Positions 1-9,363 of a stretch of DNA of 64,000 bases are shown here, one piece after another. The translations under genes and the position numbers were made by a program. The notes under the pieces are model-generated. The model did no database searches. It was not told where the DNA came from and saw only the letters and a list, made by a program, of their open reading frames with translations. This DNA comes from Hyphomicrobiaceae bacterium (GTDB taxonomy: Bacteria; Pseudomonadota; Alphaproteobacteria; Rhizobiales; Hyphomicrobiaceae): assembly GCA_020638055.1 (NCBI GenBank), contig JACKJH010000002.1, positions 558,001-622,000 of the forward strand. Reading direction: 5' to 3'. How positions within the stretch are numbered: position 1 is the stretch's first letter; the number at the start of each line of letters is the position of its first letter.

Positions 1-278
1 CTTTTATAGCGATCGACGAAACGGAAAACGTCCTCCGCCTGGTTTTCACTAAGCCCCAGCCCGTCGGATGCGACTTCGACATACAAAGCCTCGGTACGTC
101 CGGCATACTTAATGGGATGTCGTTTTCCCGGATCGTTGAGGTTGGCGGCGGTGATGTCGTCAAGACGTGGCTCGTGTTCGCGGCAACCTGATAGGCCCAA
201 TGTCATCGACACCATCAGCAGCGCAAAACCGGGCAGCGCGCATAAGCAATTGGAGTTTCGCGTGCGCACTCGCATCAT
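1..278 (-). CDS. cpaD: CpaD-family pilus assembly lipoprotein (N-terminal part; runs off the window)
   Basis: Only the first 92 codons are inside the window; the gene continues past position 1. The protein begins MMRVRTR, has a hydrophobic signal segment and a lipobox LSGC (Cys at about residue 32), then a region rich in charged residues. Its start overlaps the stop of cpaC in an ATGA junction (275-278), so translation is probably coupled. A short lipoprotein directly after the secretin is the standard place of CpaD in Tad/Flp pilus operons, where it is thought to help the secretin in the outer membrane. The assignment rests on position, the lipobox and the general look of the N-terminus, because the conserved C-terminal part is not visible. 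Confidence 0.75.
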   Translation of the reverse strand, partial: MMRVRTRNSNCLCALPGFALLMVSMTLGLSGCREHEPRLDDITAANLNDPGKRHPIKYAGRTEALYVEVASDGLGLSENQAEDVFRFVDRYK

Positions 279-1828
279 CCCTTCACTCCCGGGTATTCTA
301 TGATGAAGCCATAATCGCCTTTGTAATTGCCGGGCCGCGCGGAAGAATATCCATAGGTCCTGTTGATATTCCCAAAGAACAATTCGCGTAGCGTATGTTC
401 AGGCGCATAGCCATCGCCGGGCAATGCAAGGTCTTTGCGCGAGGCGTGAGTTGCCAGATAAGGCGTAACGAGTATGACAAGCTCTGTTTCACGGCGCCGG
501 TAGTCGTTGGATCGGAACAGTGCGCCAAGCACGGGCAGGTTCTTGAGCCCAGGCACACCATCGACATTCTGGCGGGTATCATCTGACAACAGGCCGGCCA
601 TCGCCAATGTGCCGCCGGATGGTAATTCGAGCGTCGTCTCCGCACGTCGCACCTTCAATGCAGGTACGGTGATCGTGCTGAACGAGAGGGCGCCATCACT
701 TGAGAGTTCACTGACCTCGGCTGCAATAGTCAGGCTGATGCGGCCCTCGCTCATGACGACGGGCTTGAAACTGACGTTCACGCCAAATTTCTTCCAATCG
801 ATTGTAACATTGTTGTTGTTCTGCGGCACCGGCACCGGGAACTCACCACCGGCCAGGAACTTCGCCGTCTCACCCGATATCGCCGTCAAGGTCGGTTCGG
901 CCAATGTCTTCAAGACACCCGATCGCTCCAGCGCCTGGATCATGGTCGTGACCGACTGGTTCGCTGTCTGCCAGGTTGGCTGCAAGGCCGCGCCGGCACT
1001 TAAGGCGGGTGGTACGCCCGCTGCAATCGCGGTTGCCTTTGGTACCAGCCCGCTTGTCATCGGGAACGCATTTTCCATGACCTTGGCAAAGGTGAAATTG
1101 CCGGCACTTAGAACCGCACCAGGCACATCGATGCCAAAGCGGCGAAGGCTATCGCGCTGGATCTCAGCCACCTGAACCTTCAGCAGGACCTGTTCCTTGC
1201 TGTTGGTCTCCAGCATGTTGACAACATTTTTCTGGTTCTTGATAAACCGGCCCGCAAGCTCGGCGGCGCGGTTGGCGTCAATCGGGCTGGCAACACTGCC
1301 CGAGAGCACCACGCTGTCGCCCATCATCTCGGCTTTGACCATAGAGGTTGGTAGCAATCTTTGCAGCATGTCGTGAAGTGCCGTCAGGTCCCGGGTCACA
1401 ATGACCTCGATCACGACCTGGCGCTCGCCATCCTGCCCCATCAAGAAGGCATTGGCCTCGCCAACGTTCTTTGCAAGCAGGTACACCTGCCGCGAGGTTT
1501 GCACGACCGCATCGATCACCTCGGGGTTGGAGACGAGGACGTTTTGGAGATCATTGGGAACCTCCACCAGCATGGACTTGTCGACACCAATGGTAACGCG
1601 ACGGGTCGTCGGTAGCGGCGAACCTGCCGGAATGCTGAGCACGGAACGGTGCACTGGATCATGTGGCGTAACCAGTGCATCTGGCTCGGCCATCACCTGG
1701 AGTGAAAAATTGCCCGCCATCATTGCGGAAATGAGAAGCGCCAATCCGAACGCCAAGCCAGCATTTGTAATCCAACCCGGCCAAAGGCAACCGTCCTGAA
1801 GCCTGTTGATTGCAACGCGTTCAAACAC
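275..1828 (-). CDS. cpaC: CpaC-type secretin of the Flp/Tad pilus
   Basis: Outer-membrane secretin through which Flp pili are extruded. Numbered from a TTG at 1843, it has a hydrophobic N-terminal segment (about 25-50), the pilus-formation N-domain (about 80-140, with LVEVPNDLQNVLVSNPEV), a BON-like domain (about 143-212) and the secretin core (about 297-463) with the typical VPGLKNLPVLGALFRS and ETELVILVTPYL blocks. I prefer the GTG at 1828 as start because a GGGAG lies 8 bases upstream of it (1837-1841), giving 517 aa, a normal family length. cpaD follows with overlap. cpaA and cpaB, usually just upstream, are absent; instead there is 0.37 kb of repeats and then a TadG-like gene. Confidence 0.9.
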   Translation of the reverse strand: MFERVAINRLQDGCLWPGWITNAGLAFGLALLISAMMAGNFSLQVMAEPDALVTPHDPVHRSVLSIPAGSPLPTTRRVTIGVDKSMLVEVPNDLQNVLVSNPEVIDAVVQTSRQVYLLAKNVGEANAFLMGQDGERQVVIEVIVTRDLTALHDMLQRLLPTSMVKAEMMGDSVVLSGSVASPIDANRAAELAGRFIKNQKNVVNMLETNSKEQVLLKVQVAEIQRDSLRRFGIDVPGAVLSAGNFTFAKVMENAFPMTSGLVPKATAIAAGVPPALSAGAALQPTWQTANQSVTTMIQALERSGVLKTLAEPTLTAISGETAKFLAGGEFPVPVPQNNNNVTIDWKKFGVNVSFKPVVMSEGRISLTIAAEVSELSSDGALSFSTITVPALKVRRAETTLELPSGGTLAMAGLLSDDTRQNVDGVPGLKNLPVLGALFRSNDYRRRETELVILVTPYLATHASRKDLALPGDGYAPEHTLRELFFGNINRTYGYSSARPGNYKGDYGFIIEYPGVKG

Positions 1829-2204
1829 GATGCATGCTCCCAATGAAATGTATCAATCAAACAATAAGCAGCCTCGACATCCCCGGTCGTTTGGACCCAT
1901 GGAATGCGAACCACGCACAACGCCGCTTGAAACCGCGGGCACAATGTGAGATTGCAGCGTCAGAGACTACGCGGATGGCGGATTGAGTGTGGCAACGCCA
2001 ATGGTCTTCAACAGGCTGCCCACAGCTTACCCAGTGTCACGAGACAACCTGAAGAGGATCAAACTGGAGCGCATTCCGATCCGATGGAATCGGATCGGGG
2101 CTCCAGTTTCTTGTTTGGTCGCATTTTCTGCGACGAGCCGGTGTCCACTTCGTCGGAAAATGCCCTAGTGTGTCGTGCGTTATATCGGGATCAACGCTGC
2201 TGGC
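1829..2204. other. Non-coding gap with repeats between the TadG-like gene and cpaC
   Basis: No credible gene. It holds a full copy of the 100-bp palindromic repeat (2066-2168), joined by CTAG to about 30 bases resembling the terminus of the 272-bp inverted-repeat element (GTCGTGCGTTATATCGGGAT, from 2171). The rest (1829-2065) contains the upstream region of cpaC; I see no clear promoter. Confidence 0.6.
2066..2168 (+). repeat. Dispersed palindromic repeat R1, full-length copy
   Basis: Two adjacent hairpins. The first is built on GCGCATTCCGATCCGAT and its complement. The second is GCATTTTC..GACGA(G/A)..CCGGTGTCCAC..TTCGTCGGAAAATGC. The copy ends in CCCTAG. The same unit recurs about ten times in the window in both orientations. 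Confidence 0.85.
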
Positions 2205-3971
2205 TTAATGCGTCAAATGCAGGCGGGTGATGCGGCTGGCGATGGTCGACAACCGGTCTTTCAGACCATCCAGCGTTTCCGCCTCGAAATACATTTCAGG
2301 ATGGACGGCACAATATTTCAGCATGGATCGCATCTGAGGGTCAGAGACCTGATACCCAATCGTGAAAACCTGCACACCCTTTTCGGCGGCGGTCCTGCAG
2401 GCATCGCGTGACAACTCATCCATCGCATTGGTGAGCGCCTGCCGTGTATGTGATTCAGGATTGAGGCGCGCCTTTAAACTTGGAGCGTGCTCGTTGCCTT
2501 TGTCACCAAGCGTTGCGTATCCCCAGGGCGTATAGATTGAGTTATTGAGATCATCGCGAAACGCCTCGATCCAGTTGGCACCGCGCGCCAGGACGATCAT
2601 GAACTTCTGATAGCTTTCATCATCAAAATCGCCGCCCCCCGTGAATGGTTGCTGCGGCGACAGAACCCGGTAACCCCACAATATACCCTCGGCGATATTG
2701 GACCCTCCTGATGCGCGCATCGCGTTAAGGGTGTTGGCTACGGCATTACTATCCGTCGTCAAGGGTTGCAGTGGGATGGATGTGCAGTTGAAATTGGGAC
2801 CTGTTACAAAGTCAGCGACGGGCAGCCCCCTTCCACCGATCGAGATGGCGTTTTTGCTGACGAGGCGTCCGGGTGCATATTTGCACGATACCTCCTGCCA
2901 TTCCTCCGGCGTGAAGGCCGGTTGCGCATATTCAAGGCAAGTGCCGCGCCCGGTTTGTTTTACGCAGGCCTCTTTTGGACAATCAGACTGCGGGTAATCT
3001 TCAAGATAGTTGTTGTAATAGGATTGACCCGGTTCGGGCGCCTTGGGGTTGCGACCTGCATCTGGCTCGTCGGGTGCGAACATCGGCACGAACAAAGACC
3101 CTGGAATGTTTGTATCCGGCGGCAGATCGTTGCCTTTGTAGGCTCCCGATCGCGCTTCGACACAACCCGCCCAGGTTTCTCCCAGTCTGTCGAACAGATC
3201 AAATCGTGTCGCCGTCTCCTCGGCAGGATCGAGCCAGGCGCCGGCGCCAAGATAAGTCCTGTAGTTTTCGCGATGAAAGCCGACTGCGGCATGCTGGTCC
3301 ATCCAGTCCGCATACCGGTACTGCGGCCCGACGTTGACGGAGCCTGCAAACGGCACAACGCCCATCTTCACGCCAGCGCTTTCACCATAACCCATAAGTT
3401 CGGTCTTCAGGTTAAGGCCGGCGGCCCGGAAATTCTCAAGGTCTGCACCGACAAAAGCGGAATTGTCGATGACCAGCACCACCTCCGAAAGCCGCCCGTA
3501 CTTGACCTCGGCGGCAGAGCGCATTTGCACGTCCTTGTAACCGAAAGCCCCCAGCAATGTCGTCTTCCAATTGAAGTTGGTGTTCCCGCTTACCTGAGAA
3601 GTGGCTGCGTCGGGCACCAGAGATTCGATATCAGCCTTGGATCCATCGGGGCGGTTGGCAAGGTATACGCGCTTGGCGCGGTCGATTGCTGCGGCCTTGT
3701 CTTGTGTTTTTCTAAACTCGGTCGCGCCTGCAATAAGGCTGGCGTCCAGCGCTTCGCTATCCTGCATGGATTCGTTGACAAAACGGCTGTAGTCGATGGC
3801 AAAAGCGGAAAAAAGGAGAAGGGTCGCAATCATGATCCCCATCAGAACGGCAACTGCGCCGTGGTCCTCCGAGTGAAAGCGACGAGCCAGATGTTTCAAA
3901 AACGCCAACGCGACAACTCGATTGCTGCGTGTAGTCGAACAATCGGTATTTCGGACCGATGCCTCGCCCAT
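2205..3971 (-). CDS. TadG-like pilus-assembly protein with von Willebrand factor A-like domain
   Basis: 588 aa. A short cytoplasmic N-terminus is followed by the TadG/TadE-type segment at about 36-62 (DHGAVAVLMGIMIATLLLFS), with one membrane helix, then a long exported part. The vWA-like domain starts at about 163 with VVLVIDNSAF and ends near the C-terminus with a VFTIGYQVS strand. A Cys-rich insert lies at about 275-375. Such TadG proteins are minor components of Tad pili and anchor or modulate the machine at the inner membrane. The MIDAS motif is degenerate: DNSAF instead of DxSxS. The ATG at 3971 is well placed; the divergent upstream gene begins at 4149. Location next to cpaC/cpaD supports the role. 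Confidence 0.82.
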   Translation of the reverse strand: MGEASVRNTDCSTTRSNRVVALAFLKHLARRFHSEDHGAVAVLMGIMIATLLLFSAFAIDYSRFVNESMQDSEALDASLIAGATEFRKTQDKAAAIDRAKRVYLANRPDGSKADIESLVPDAATSQVSGNTNFNWKTTLLGAFGYKDVQMRSAAEVKYGRLSEVVLVIDNSAFVGADLENFRAAGLNLKTELMGYGESAGVKMGVVPFAGSVNVGPQYRYADWMDQHAAVGFHRENYRTYLGAGAWLDPAEETATRFDLFDRLGETWAGCVEARSGAYKGNDLPPDTNIPGSLFVPMFAPDEPDAGRNPKAPEPGQSYYNNYLEDYPQSDCPKEACVKQTGRGTCLEYAQPAFTPEEWQEVSCKYAPGRLVSKNAISIGGRGLPVADFVTGPNFNCTSIPLQPLTTDSNAVANTLNAMRASGGSNIAEGILWGYRVLSPQQPFTGGGDFDDESYQKFMIVLARGANWIEAFRDDLNNSIYTPWGYATLGDKGNEHAPSLKARLNPESHTRQALTNAMDELSRDACRTAAEKGVQVFTIGYQVSDPQMRSMLKYCAVHPEMYFEAETLDGLKDRLSTIASRITRLHLTH

Positions 3972-4148
3972 TCATCCTCTCCACGTGGATTTTGCCGCGC
4001 GATATTATGGGATAGGCCCTGAAAAGACGTAAATGCGAAACAAACAATTTGGTGCAAACACGCTTGACCACACTGGAGTTGCATCACCCAATCCATCGGC
4101 GCATTCTCCTGTTAGCGACCGTTGCCGCCGCGCACTTGGAGACCCGCA

Positions 4149-5741
4149 GTGACTTCACAGAACGCGTTTGAACCTGAAAGCGCACGCCGCACGTTGTTCG
4201 AAGCGCTAGTTGAGGCCGCTACGTTCCACGGCAAGAACCGGATAATTCTGTCCGATGCGGACCAGCAGGCCCTGAGTTATAAAAAATTAATCCTGTCTGC
4301 ACTGGTTCTTGGCGACAAGCTCGCCCGCCTCACAATGCCTAATGAAAAAGTCGGCGTATTGCTGCCCAATGCCGCCGGCGCGGCCGTGACCTTGCTGGGT
4401 CTTAATGCTTTTGGACGAACTGCCGCCCTTCTCAATTTCACGGCAGGCCCACGCAACCTCGTCTCGGCTCTTAGAACCGGACCTATTGCGATCGTATTGA
4501 CATCGCGTCGTTTCATCGCCGCGGCAAAACTCGAAGACACAGTAGCCGCGATGGCAGGCGCAGAACCAATTTCGGGGAGAAAAACGCGCGTTGTTTATCT
4601 GGAAGACCTCCGCAAAAAGATCTCAATATCCGACAAGGTCCGCGGAGCCGTTCGAAGTCTTTATCCCAAGAGGTTCTCACGACGCGCGGGCATGACGCCG
4701 GACAGCCCCGCGGTGGTTCTTTTCACGTCCGGAACTGAGGGTGCACCCAAAGGCGTTGTGCTTACCAACGCGAATCTTGTTGCCAACGCGCGGCAGATCC
4801 TCGCCCACGCCGGCGGTATGCTGACACCACAAGACATCGTTCTAAATCCTTTGCCCATGTTCCATTCATTCGGCCTGACCGCAGCGACGCTCATGCCGCT
4901 TCTAGGCGGTATGCACGTCGTGCTTTACCCCAGCCCATTGCATTACAAACAGGTTGCGCGGACGATTGGCGAAGCAAAAGTATCCGTGTTGTTTGCAACC
5001 GATACTTTCCTCATGGGATATGCACGCGCAGCCGCTTCGGGAGAGCTGGCCAGTGTCCGTTATGTCATTGCCGGAGCCGAACGTGTGAAAGATGCAACCC
5101 GGACCGCATGGGAAAAAAGCGGAGCGATCATCCTTGAGGGATACGGTGCAACCGAATGTTCGCCAGTCATCGCCTGTAACCTGCCCAATCCAAACAGGCC
5201 TGGTACCGTCGGCCCACTTTTGCCTGGACTTGAAACCAAACTTGAAACGGTAGCGGGCATCACACAAGGAGGACGCTTGAAAATACGAGGTCCCAATGTC
5301 ATGGCAGGCTACCTCCTGGCCGAGGCGCCAGGCGTATTGCAAAAACCGGCCGGTGGATGGCACGACACCGGTGACATCGTCACCATCGGCGAGAATGCAG
5401 TGCTGACAATTCGCGGTCGTGCAAAGCGCTTTGCAAAGATTGGCGGAGAAATGGTATCGCTGGCCGCAGTGGAAGCCCTGTCAGCAGGACTGTGGCCAGA
5501 TGCCCAGCATGTCGTTGTGGCGTTGCCCGATGAGCGCAAGGGCGAACAGCTCATACTCGTGACCGACAAAGGGGATGCGGACAGGGCTTCGCTGGCGGCC
5601 TATTGCAAAGCTGCAGGCATTACCGAACTATGGATTCCGCGCGCGGTACTTGTTGTCGAGGGCATACCTGTTTCGGCTGCTGGCAAGGTTGATCTGCAAG
5701 CGACGCAAAAGTTGGTCGAGATGACCCGCCCCTTGCTGTAG
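4149..5741 (+). CDS. AMP-binding acyl-CoA/acyl-ACP synthetase, Aas C-terminal type
   Basis: Adenylate-forming enzyme of 530 aa. Landmarks, numbered from the start chosen: P-loop FTSGTEGAPKGV (about 192-203), LPMFHSFGLT (about 235-244), GYGATECSPV (about 331-340), WHDTGDIV (about 404-411) and GRAKRFAKIGGEMVSL (about 423-438). These blocks match the acyl-ACP synthetase half of E. coli Aas, which re-acylates lysophospholipids. The acyltransferase half is absent. I chose GTG 4149 because GGAG (4138-4141) sits 7 bases upstream; an in-frame TTG at 4122 has no such site. The next gene on the same strand encodes a permease, recalling the lplT-aas pairing, so membrane lipid turnover is the likely field. 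The true substrate is not determined. Confidence 0.85.
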   Translation: MTSQNAFEPESARRTLFEALVEAATFHGKNRIILSDADQQALSYKKLILSALVLGDKLARLTMPNEKVGVLLPNAAGAAVTLLGLNAFGRTAALLNFTAGPRNLVSALRTGPIAIVLTSRRFIAAAKLEDTVAAMAGAEPISGRKTRVVYLEDLRKKISISDKVRGAVRSLYPKRFSRRAGMTPDSPAVVLFTSGTEGAPKGVVLTNANLVANARQILAHAGGMLTPQDIVLNPLPMFHSFGLTAATLMPLLGGMHVVLYPSPLHYKQVARTIGEAKVSVLFATDTFLMGYARAAASGELASVRYVIAGAERVKDATRTAWEKSGAIILEGYGATECSPVIACNLPNPNRPGTVGPLLPGLETKLETVAGITQGGRLKIRGPNVMAGYLLAEAPGVLQKPAGGWHDTGDIVTIGENAVLTIRGRAKRFAKIGGEMVSLAAVEALSAGLWPDAQHVVVALPDERKGEQLILVTDKGDADRASLAAYCKAAGITELWIPRAVLVVEGIPVSAAGKVDLQATQKLVEMTRPLL

Positions 5742-5834
5742 AGTTCACTCCTACACACTCCCCCGCAACATTCCTTCCAGATTTCGGTTCCCCAGCACCA
5801 GCCAAATGGTGCACCCACAAGGAGCACATGCTGA

Positions 5835-7349
5835 ATGAGTCCGTCATCAGGCTCCGGGCCCGCCCCTCGGCCGCTTCTGGCACCTCACACGCTGCGTGAC
5901 AAACTCAGAGCAGCCCTTATCACTCCGCTCAATGCCATGCGGTTGGCTTACCTGCCGCTGCTCATGGTCTACTTCGCTTACGGCGCAATGGGATTGGTCG
6001 CCGTTGGAGAAAGCTTCTGGGTCAAGAAATATCTCACGCTTTCACCCGCCGATCTGGCACAGCTCGGCGTCTGGTTGACGTTGCCTTGGGCCATAAAAAT
6101 GGTTTTTGGTGAACTCGTCGACACCGTCGCCATTCTCGGTTCGCGGCGGCGTGTCTATGTCTTCCTGGGAGCCGGTATGATCGCAGGCGCACTGGTGCTG
6201 TTAGCTGGTGCGGCCGGTGGCTGGATCACCTTTGCCTCTCCCGACAAAATCTATGTTGGTGCTTCGCTTTTGATGGTCTCAGGCGTTGTCCTGCAAGACG
6301 TCGTGGCCGATGCCATGAGCACGGAAGTGGTGGTGCGCGTTAATCCTGACGGCACGCCTCGCCCACAAGCCGAAATCGACCGTGATTTGGGTATGGTGCA
6401 GGTGCTTGGCCGCCTGGCTTTGTCGTTCGGGATCTTTGCAACGGCTGGACTGGCTGGCTGGCTGGCTCAAAACGTGAGTTATGAAACAGTCTTTTTAATT
6501 GGCCTCATCGTACCAGCCATCTCCATGAGCGGCGCAGTTTTTGTCCGTCTGGAAACCGGCGAAAGCCGTCCAACAGACTGGCGCATTTTGACGGCAGGGC
6601 TTGCATTCGGCGCAATCGTCACCGCGTTGCTCGGAATTGATGTACCCTATTCGCAGGAAATCGTGTTCGTCATATCGATGGCAGTTATCTCAACGATGCT
6701 GACGTACGTCACGCGTGACCTGCCTTCGGCAACACGCCTGAGAATTGTCTACGCTGCTTTGATCATTTTTGCATTTCGCGCCGTGCCTGGGGTCGGCGAA
6801 GGCTATCGATGGTTCCAGATCGACGAACTGGGTTTCGACGAAGCGTTCTTCGGTATCCTTGGCCAAACCGGCGCAGGCATTGCGCTGGCGGCAACTTGGC
6901 TATTGTCGGACACGATTACCCGACGCCCGATCCCCACCGTTTTACTTCTATTGACGCTGCTGGGCGGCCTCATGACGTTGCCGGATATCGTTCTTGTTTT
7001 TGGTGGGCACGAATGGACGGCGACCCATCTGGGTTTTGGCGCACGAACCATTGCAATGGTCGATGCAGCAGCACAATCGCCCCTTGATCAACTGAGCATG
7101 ATTCCGTTGCTTACTCTGATTGCAATATATGCTCCGCCGTCAAAGCGAGCGCTTTGGTTCGCGTTGATGGCGTCGTTCATGAACCTTGCTCTCGTTGCCG
7201 GCCAACTGCAAACCAAATACCTCAATGAAATTTTCGTAGTCGATCGCGGCATATATCAACACCTTCCAACACTCGTCGTGACGGCACTTGCAATGAGGCT
7301 CGCAATACCGCTCATTGCGATTGGACTGTTTGGAAGAAAAGTTCGGTGA
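5835..7349 (+). CDS. Major-facilitator-type permease (BT1/folate-biopterin-like or LplT-like)
   Basis: 504 aa integral membrane protein with about 12 hydrophobic segments. The stretch LPWAIKMVFGELVDTVAILGS (about 85-105), followed by RRR, resembles the PW-K-x-x-G-x-x-x-D signature between helices 2 and 3 in BT1-type members of the MFS. A GGAG lies 10 bases upstream of the ATG. It lies 93 bases behind the Aas-like gene on the same strand and is probably co-transcribed. In E. coli the Aas partner LplT flips lysophospholipids, so a lysolipid or fatty-acid-linked substrate is a reasonable guess, but the sequence itself does not prove it. Confidence 0.78.
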   Translation: MSPSSGSGPAPRPLLAPHTLRDKLRAALITPLNAMRLAYLPLLMVYFAYGAMGLVAVGESFWVKKYLTLSPADLAQLGVWLTLPWAIKMVFGELVDTVAILGSRRRVYVFLGAGMIAGALVLLAGAAGGWITFASPDKIYVGASLLMVSGVVLQDVVADAMSTEVVVRVNPDGTPRPQAEIDRDLGMVQVLGRLALSFGIFATAGLAGWLAQNVSYETVFLIGLIVPAISMSGAVFVRLETGESRPTDWRILTAGLAFGAIVTALLGIDVPYSQEIVFVISMAVISTMLTYVTRDLPSATRLRIVYAALIIFAFRAVPGVGEGYRWFQIDELGFDEAFFGILGQTGAGIALAATWLLSDTITRRPIPTVLLLLTLLGGLMTLPDIVLVFGGHEWTATHLGFGARTIAMVDAAAQSPLDQLSMIPLLTLIAIYAPPSKRALWFALMASFMNLALVAGQLQTKYLNEIFVVDRGIYQHLPTLVVTALAMRLAIPLIAIGLFGRKVR

Positions 7350-7976
7350 CCGTCGCGTTGCGCTCTGGGGTAACAGTCTAAAAACAAGCGTTGGCAGGTT
7401 GATACGTGATCGCGCTTAAATCATCGCGTGAAAAACACAGCACAAGCGCCGGTTTCAGTGCATGCAATGTTTTGCGCGTCACGCATGCCTCGTACTGGCA
7501 TCGAAATTCTCAATTCGGCAAGTGTGCACCTAGTGGCCTGTCGCGCCAAAATCGAAACATAGCCGCCGCCGCTGCAATTTTGGCGCGACATGAAGGCCAC
7601 TAGCAAAATCATTGGCTCAGTGTGGCGTTTATCGCGCCTTAGTTGATACCCAGCGTGCCGCAACATCGATCAACTAAGGCGCGACGCCACACTAGAGCGT
7701 TCAATCCATAACAACAGACAAGCAAGAATTGTACATGCTGTTGTCACGCAAACAGCCGAGAATGCGGCCATACCTGCTTTGAGGCGTTGCCCCTGGAACA
7801 CGGACCCATCACCGAAAGTGTGTAACAGTGCAACTCTTGTTGACCCCGAACCGGGTGTCCTGCATCTACGAGTGGCTTCCAATTAACAACTGGAAGCACA
7901 CCTTGCGTTCGGCGCGATCGGCGATAGCGCGGTGCAGGGTCCCACAAATGCGGCGAACATCTTCAAGGTTGCACGA
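7350..7976. other. Intergenic region dominated by a two-hairpin repeat
   Basis: About 630 bases without a convincing gene; the short open frames on both strands have no recognisable product. The main structure is the 164-bp twin-hairpin repeat at 7531-7694. In the rest I see nothing definite. Confidence 0.55.
7531..7694 (+). repeat. Twin-hairpin repeat R3, copy 1
   Basis: Hairpin A (7531-7603) starts TAGTGGCCTGTCGCGCC and ends with the complementary GGCGCGACA..GGCCACTA. Hairpin B (7619-7693) pairs AGTGTGGCG..TCGCGCCTTAGTTGAT with ATCAACTAAGGCGCGA..CGCCACACT. A near-identical copy in the opposite orientation is at 55926-56090. Confidence 0.9.
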
Positions 7977-8216
7977 ATGAGCGGTGAGCACGATGTCTCC
8001 GAAGGCTCCATTGTGGCCAGCATCCTGACACTTCGTTGGGTGATAAAGCGGGCTGCAATTGGCTTTTCAATTCTGTTTTGTTCAGTCGCGGTTGCAGCGT
8101 GGCTGATGCATGCAGGGATTCAGCCTGAGCCTGCCAATGCCAAGGCACCGTCGCCAGCCTTCGCCAAAAATCAAGCGGCGGCTCCCACCGGTTCACTCCC
8201 AGACCCTCGCCGGTAA
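7977..8216 (+). CDS. Small putative membrane protein
   Basis: 79 aa from the ATG at 7977 (the frame is open 45 bases further upstream). There is one clear membrane helix at about residues 25-47 (AAIGFSILFCSVAVAAWLMH), preceded by basic residues and followed by a Pro/Ala-rich tail. I recognise no family and see no strong ribosome-binding site. It stands alone among non-coding repeats, so it could be a chance frame; the helix with positive-inside topology is the only support. Confidence 0.35.
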   Translation: MSGEHDVSEGSIVASILTLRWVIKRAAIGFSILFCSVAVAAWLMHAGIQPEPANAKAPSPAFAKNQAAAPTGSLPDPRR

Positions 8217-8576
8217 GCTCGGCTGGCTTTATCTTGTGTGGATGGGAAGGATGCTTGGCAGGGAGCGACGACTGCGTAACGGTGCGCGCCTGAGCGCTTG
8301 CCGCATTCAACGAGATTCGGGCGAAGTGATACCCAGTCCTGCGGCAAAAAAACCTCAATTGAACGCATAGAGTTCCCACATGTTTTCATGGGGCGTTCAC
8401 GCCCTCATGGGACGTTTTCGGATCGTGGAACATCAAACCGCGCAATGGCTTCAGACAACGTCGCCGACAATGCGTCATATAACCGGAACTTGCCCCGCGT
8501 TGTGAATTTTGCGTAGTGTCCGGTGCAGTTGGACATCGTCCGCAACGTCAAAACCAGTCCACCGGGGACGCGCGAC
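8217..8576. other. Intergenic, no gene recognised
   Basis: About 360 bases between two small membrane-protein frames. Open frames exist on both strands, but none shows a family pattern, signal or good start. I see no repeat copy here. Confidence 0.4.
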
Positions 8577-8987
8577 ATGAACACCACGACCATTATTCTT
8601 GCCATCGTCATCGTCATCCTGCTGCTGGTTTTGGCGTTCCTGGCTGGCAGGCTCATGGCAAGATCACAAACACGTCCCGAACCCATTGCCCCTGGAACCA
8701 GTACAGCACAGGTCGACGCTCCGCTGGAGCATGACACCGTGCATGACACCCGCCGTTCGGCACGCCCCCCGGTATCGGCAGGCTCGGGAAGCAGAGGGGA
8801 TGCCGGAGGGGCAGTTGAGACCCACCGTCCACCACGACCACGCACCAGCCGTCCGCCACCCGCCCTCGCTGGCCCGGTTGTCGGCGCCACAGCCTCAGGG
8901 CCAATGGCTGCACCAACCGGCCGAAGCGGCTCGGCTCGCCCACCTGCTGCGGCCGCAGGCGGAACATTTCGCGGCAAGGGCGGCTAG
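8577..8987 (+). CDS. Small membrane protein with low-complexity Pro/Ala/Arg tail
   Basis: 136 aa from the ATG at 8577 (MNTTTIILAIV), which puts a strong membrane helix at residues 4-24, followed by a basic stop-transfer segment. A disordered tail of Pro, Ala, Arg and Gly follows. The frame is open 54 bases further upstream, but that addition would spoil the N-terminal helix. No known family. Its TAG stop (8985-8987) is the edge of a palindromic repeat, so the present C-terminus may be set by repeat insertion. Confidence 0.5.
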   Translation: MNTTTIILAIVIVILLLVLAFLAGRLMARSQTRPEPIAPGTSTAQVDAPLEHDTVHDTRRSARPPVSAGSGSRGDAGGAVETHRPPRPRTSRPPPALAGPVVGATASGPMAAPTGRSGSARPPAAAAGGTFRGKGG

Positions 8988-9089
8988 AAGCATTTTCCGA
9001 CGAAGTGGACACCGGTTCGTCGCAGAAAATGCGACAAAACAAAAAGCTAGAGCGCCGATCCGATTGAATCGGATCGGAATGCGCTCTAG
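8984..9089 (-). repeat. Dispersed palindromic repeat R1, full copy, inverted
   Basis: Bounded by CTAG at both ends (8984-8987 and 9086-9089). Reads as the reverse complement of the copy at 2066: GCATTTTCCGACGAAGTGG first, then GATCCGATTGAATCGGATC. Its left CTAG contains the stop of the preceding gene. Confidence 0.88.
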
Positions 9090-9363
9090 CCCACAAGCTG
9101 ATCTGTCTGAAGGTGATGCAGCTCCCGGATGCACTGGACTTTGTCCGCAGACGCCTCAAAAATTTATCCCCGCATTGTTCAAGCGGTTACCAGCCGCGTG
9201 TTGCCGGCCTTCACTTAAAAACGCCTGATTTCACGTAATTAATTATGGAAAATGACCTCCATCAAAGTTATTGGCGTGCTTGATTGGTCACCGTGACTTC
9301 ATATCATGTATGATGGTGGCGATGCGTCGGGCCCAATGGCGGCCTGTCGAATACGGTGACTTC

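Noticed and set aside
2766..4022. 418-codon open frame on the plus strand opposite the TadG-like gene
   Set aside because: Antisense frame of a GC-rich gene: no family pattern, odd Cys/Arg/Arg content and no ribosome-binding site.
7531..7694. CRISPR-like or tRNA-like structure
   Set aside because: Two long palindromes with no regular spacing and no tRNA cloverleaf; better explained as a dispersed repeat.
8405..8977. 190-codon minus-strand frame opposite the small membrane protein
   Set aside because: Low-complexity mirror of the Pro/Ala-rich tail; no signal or domain.
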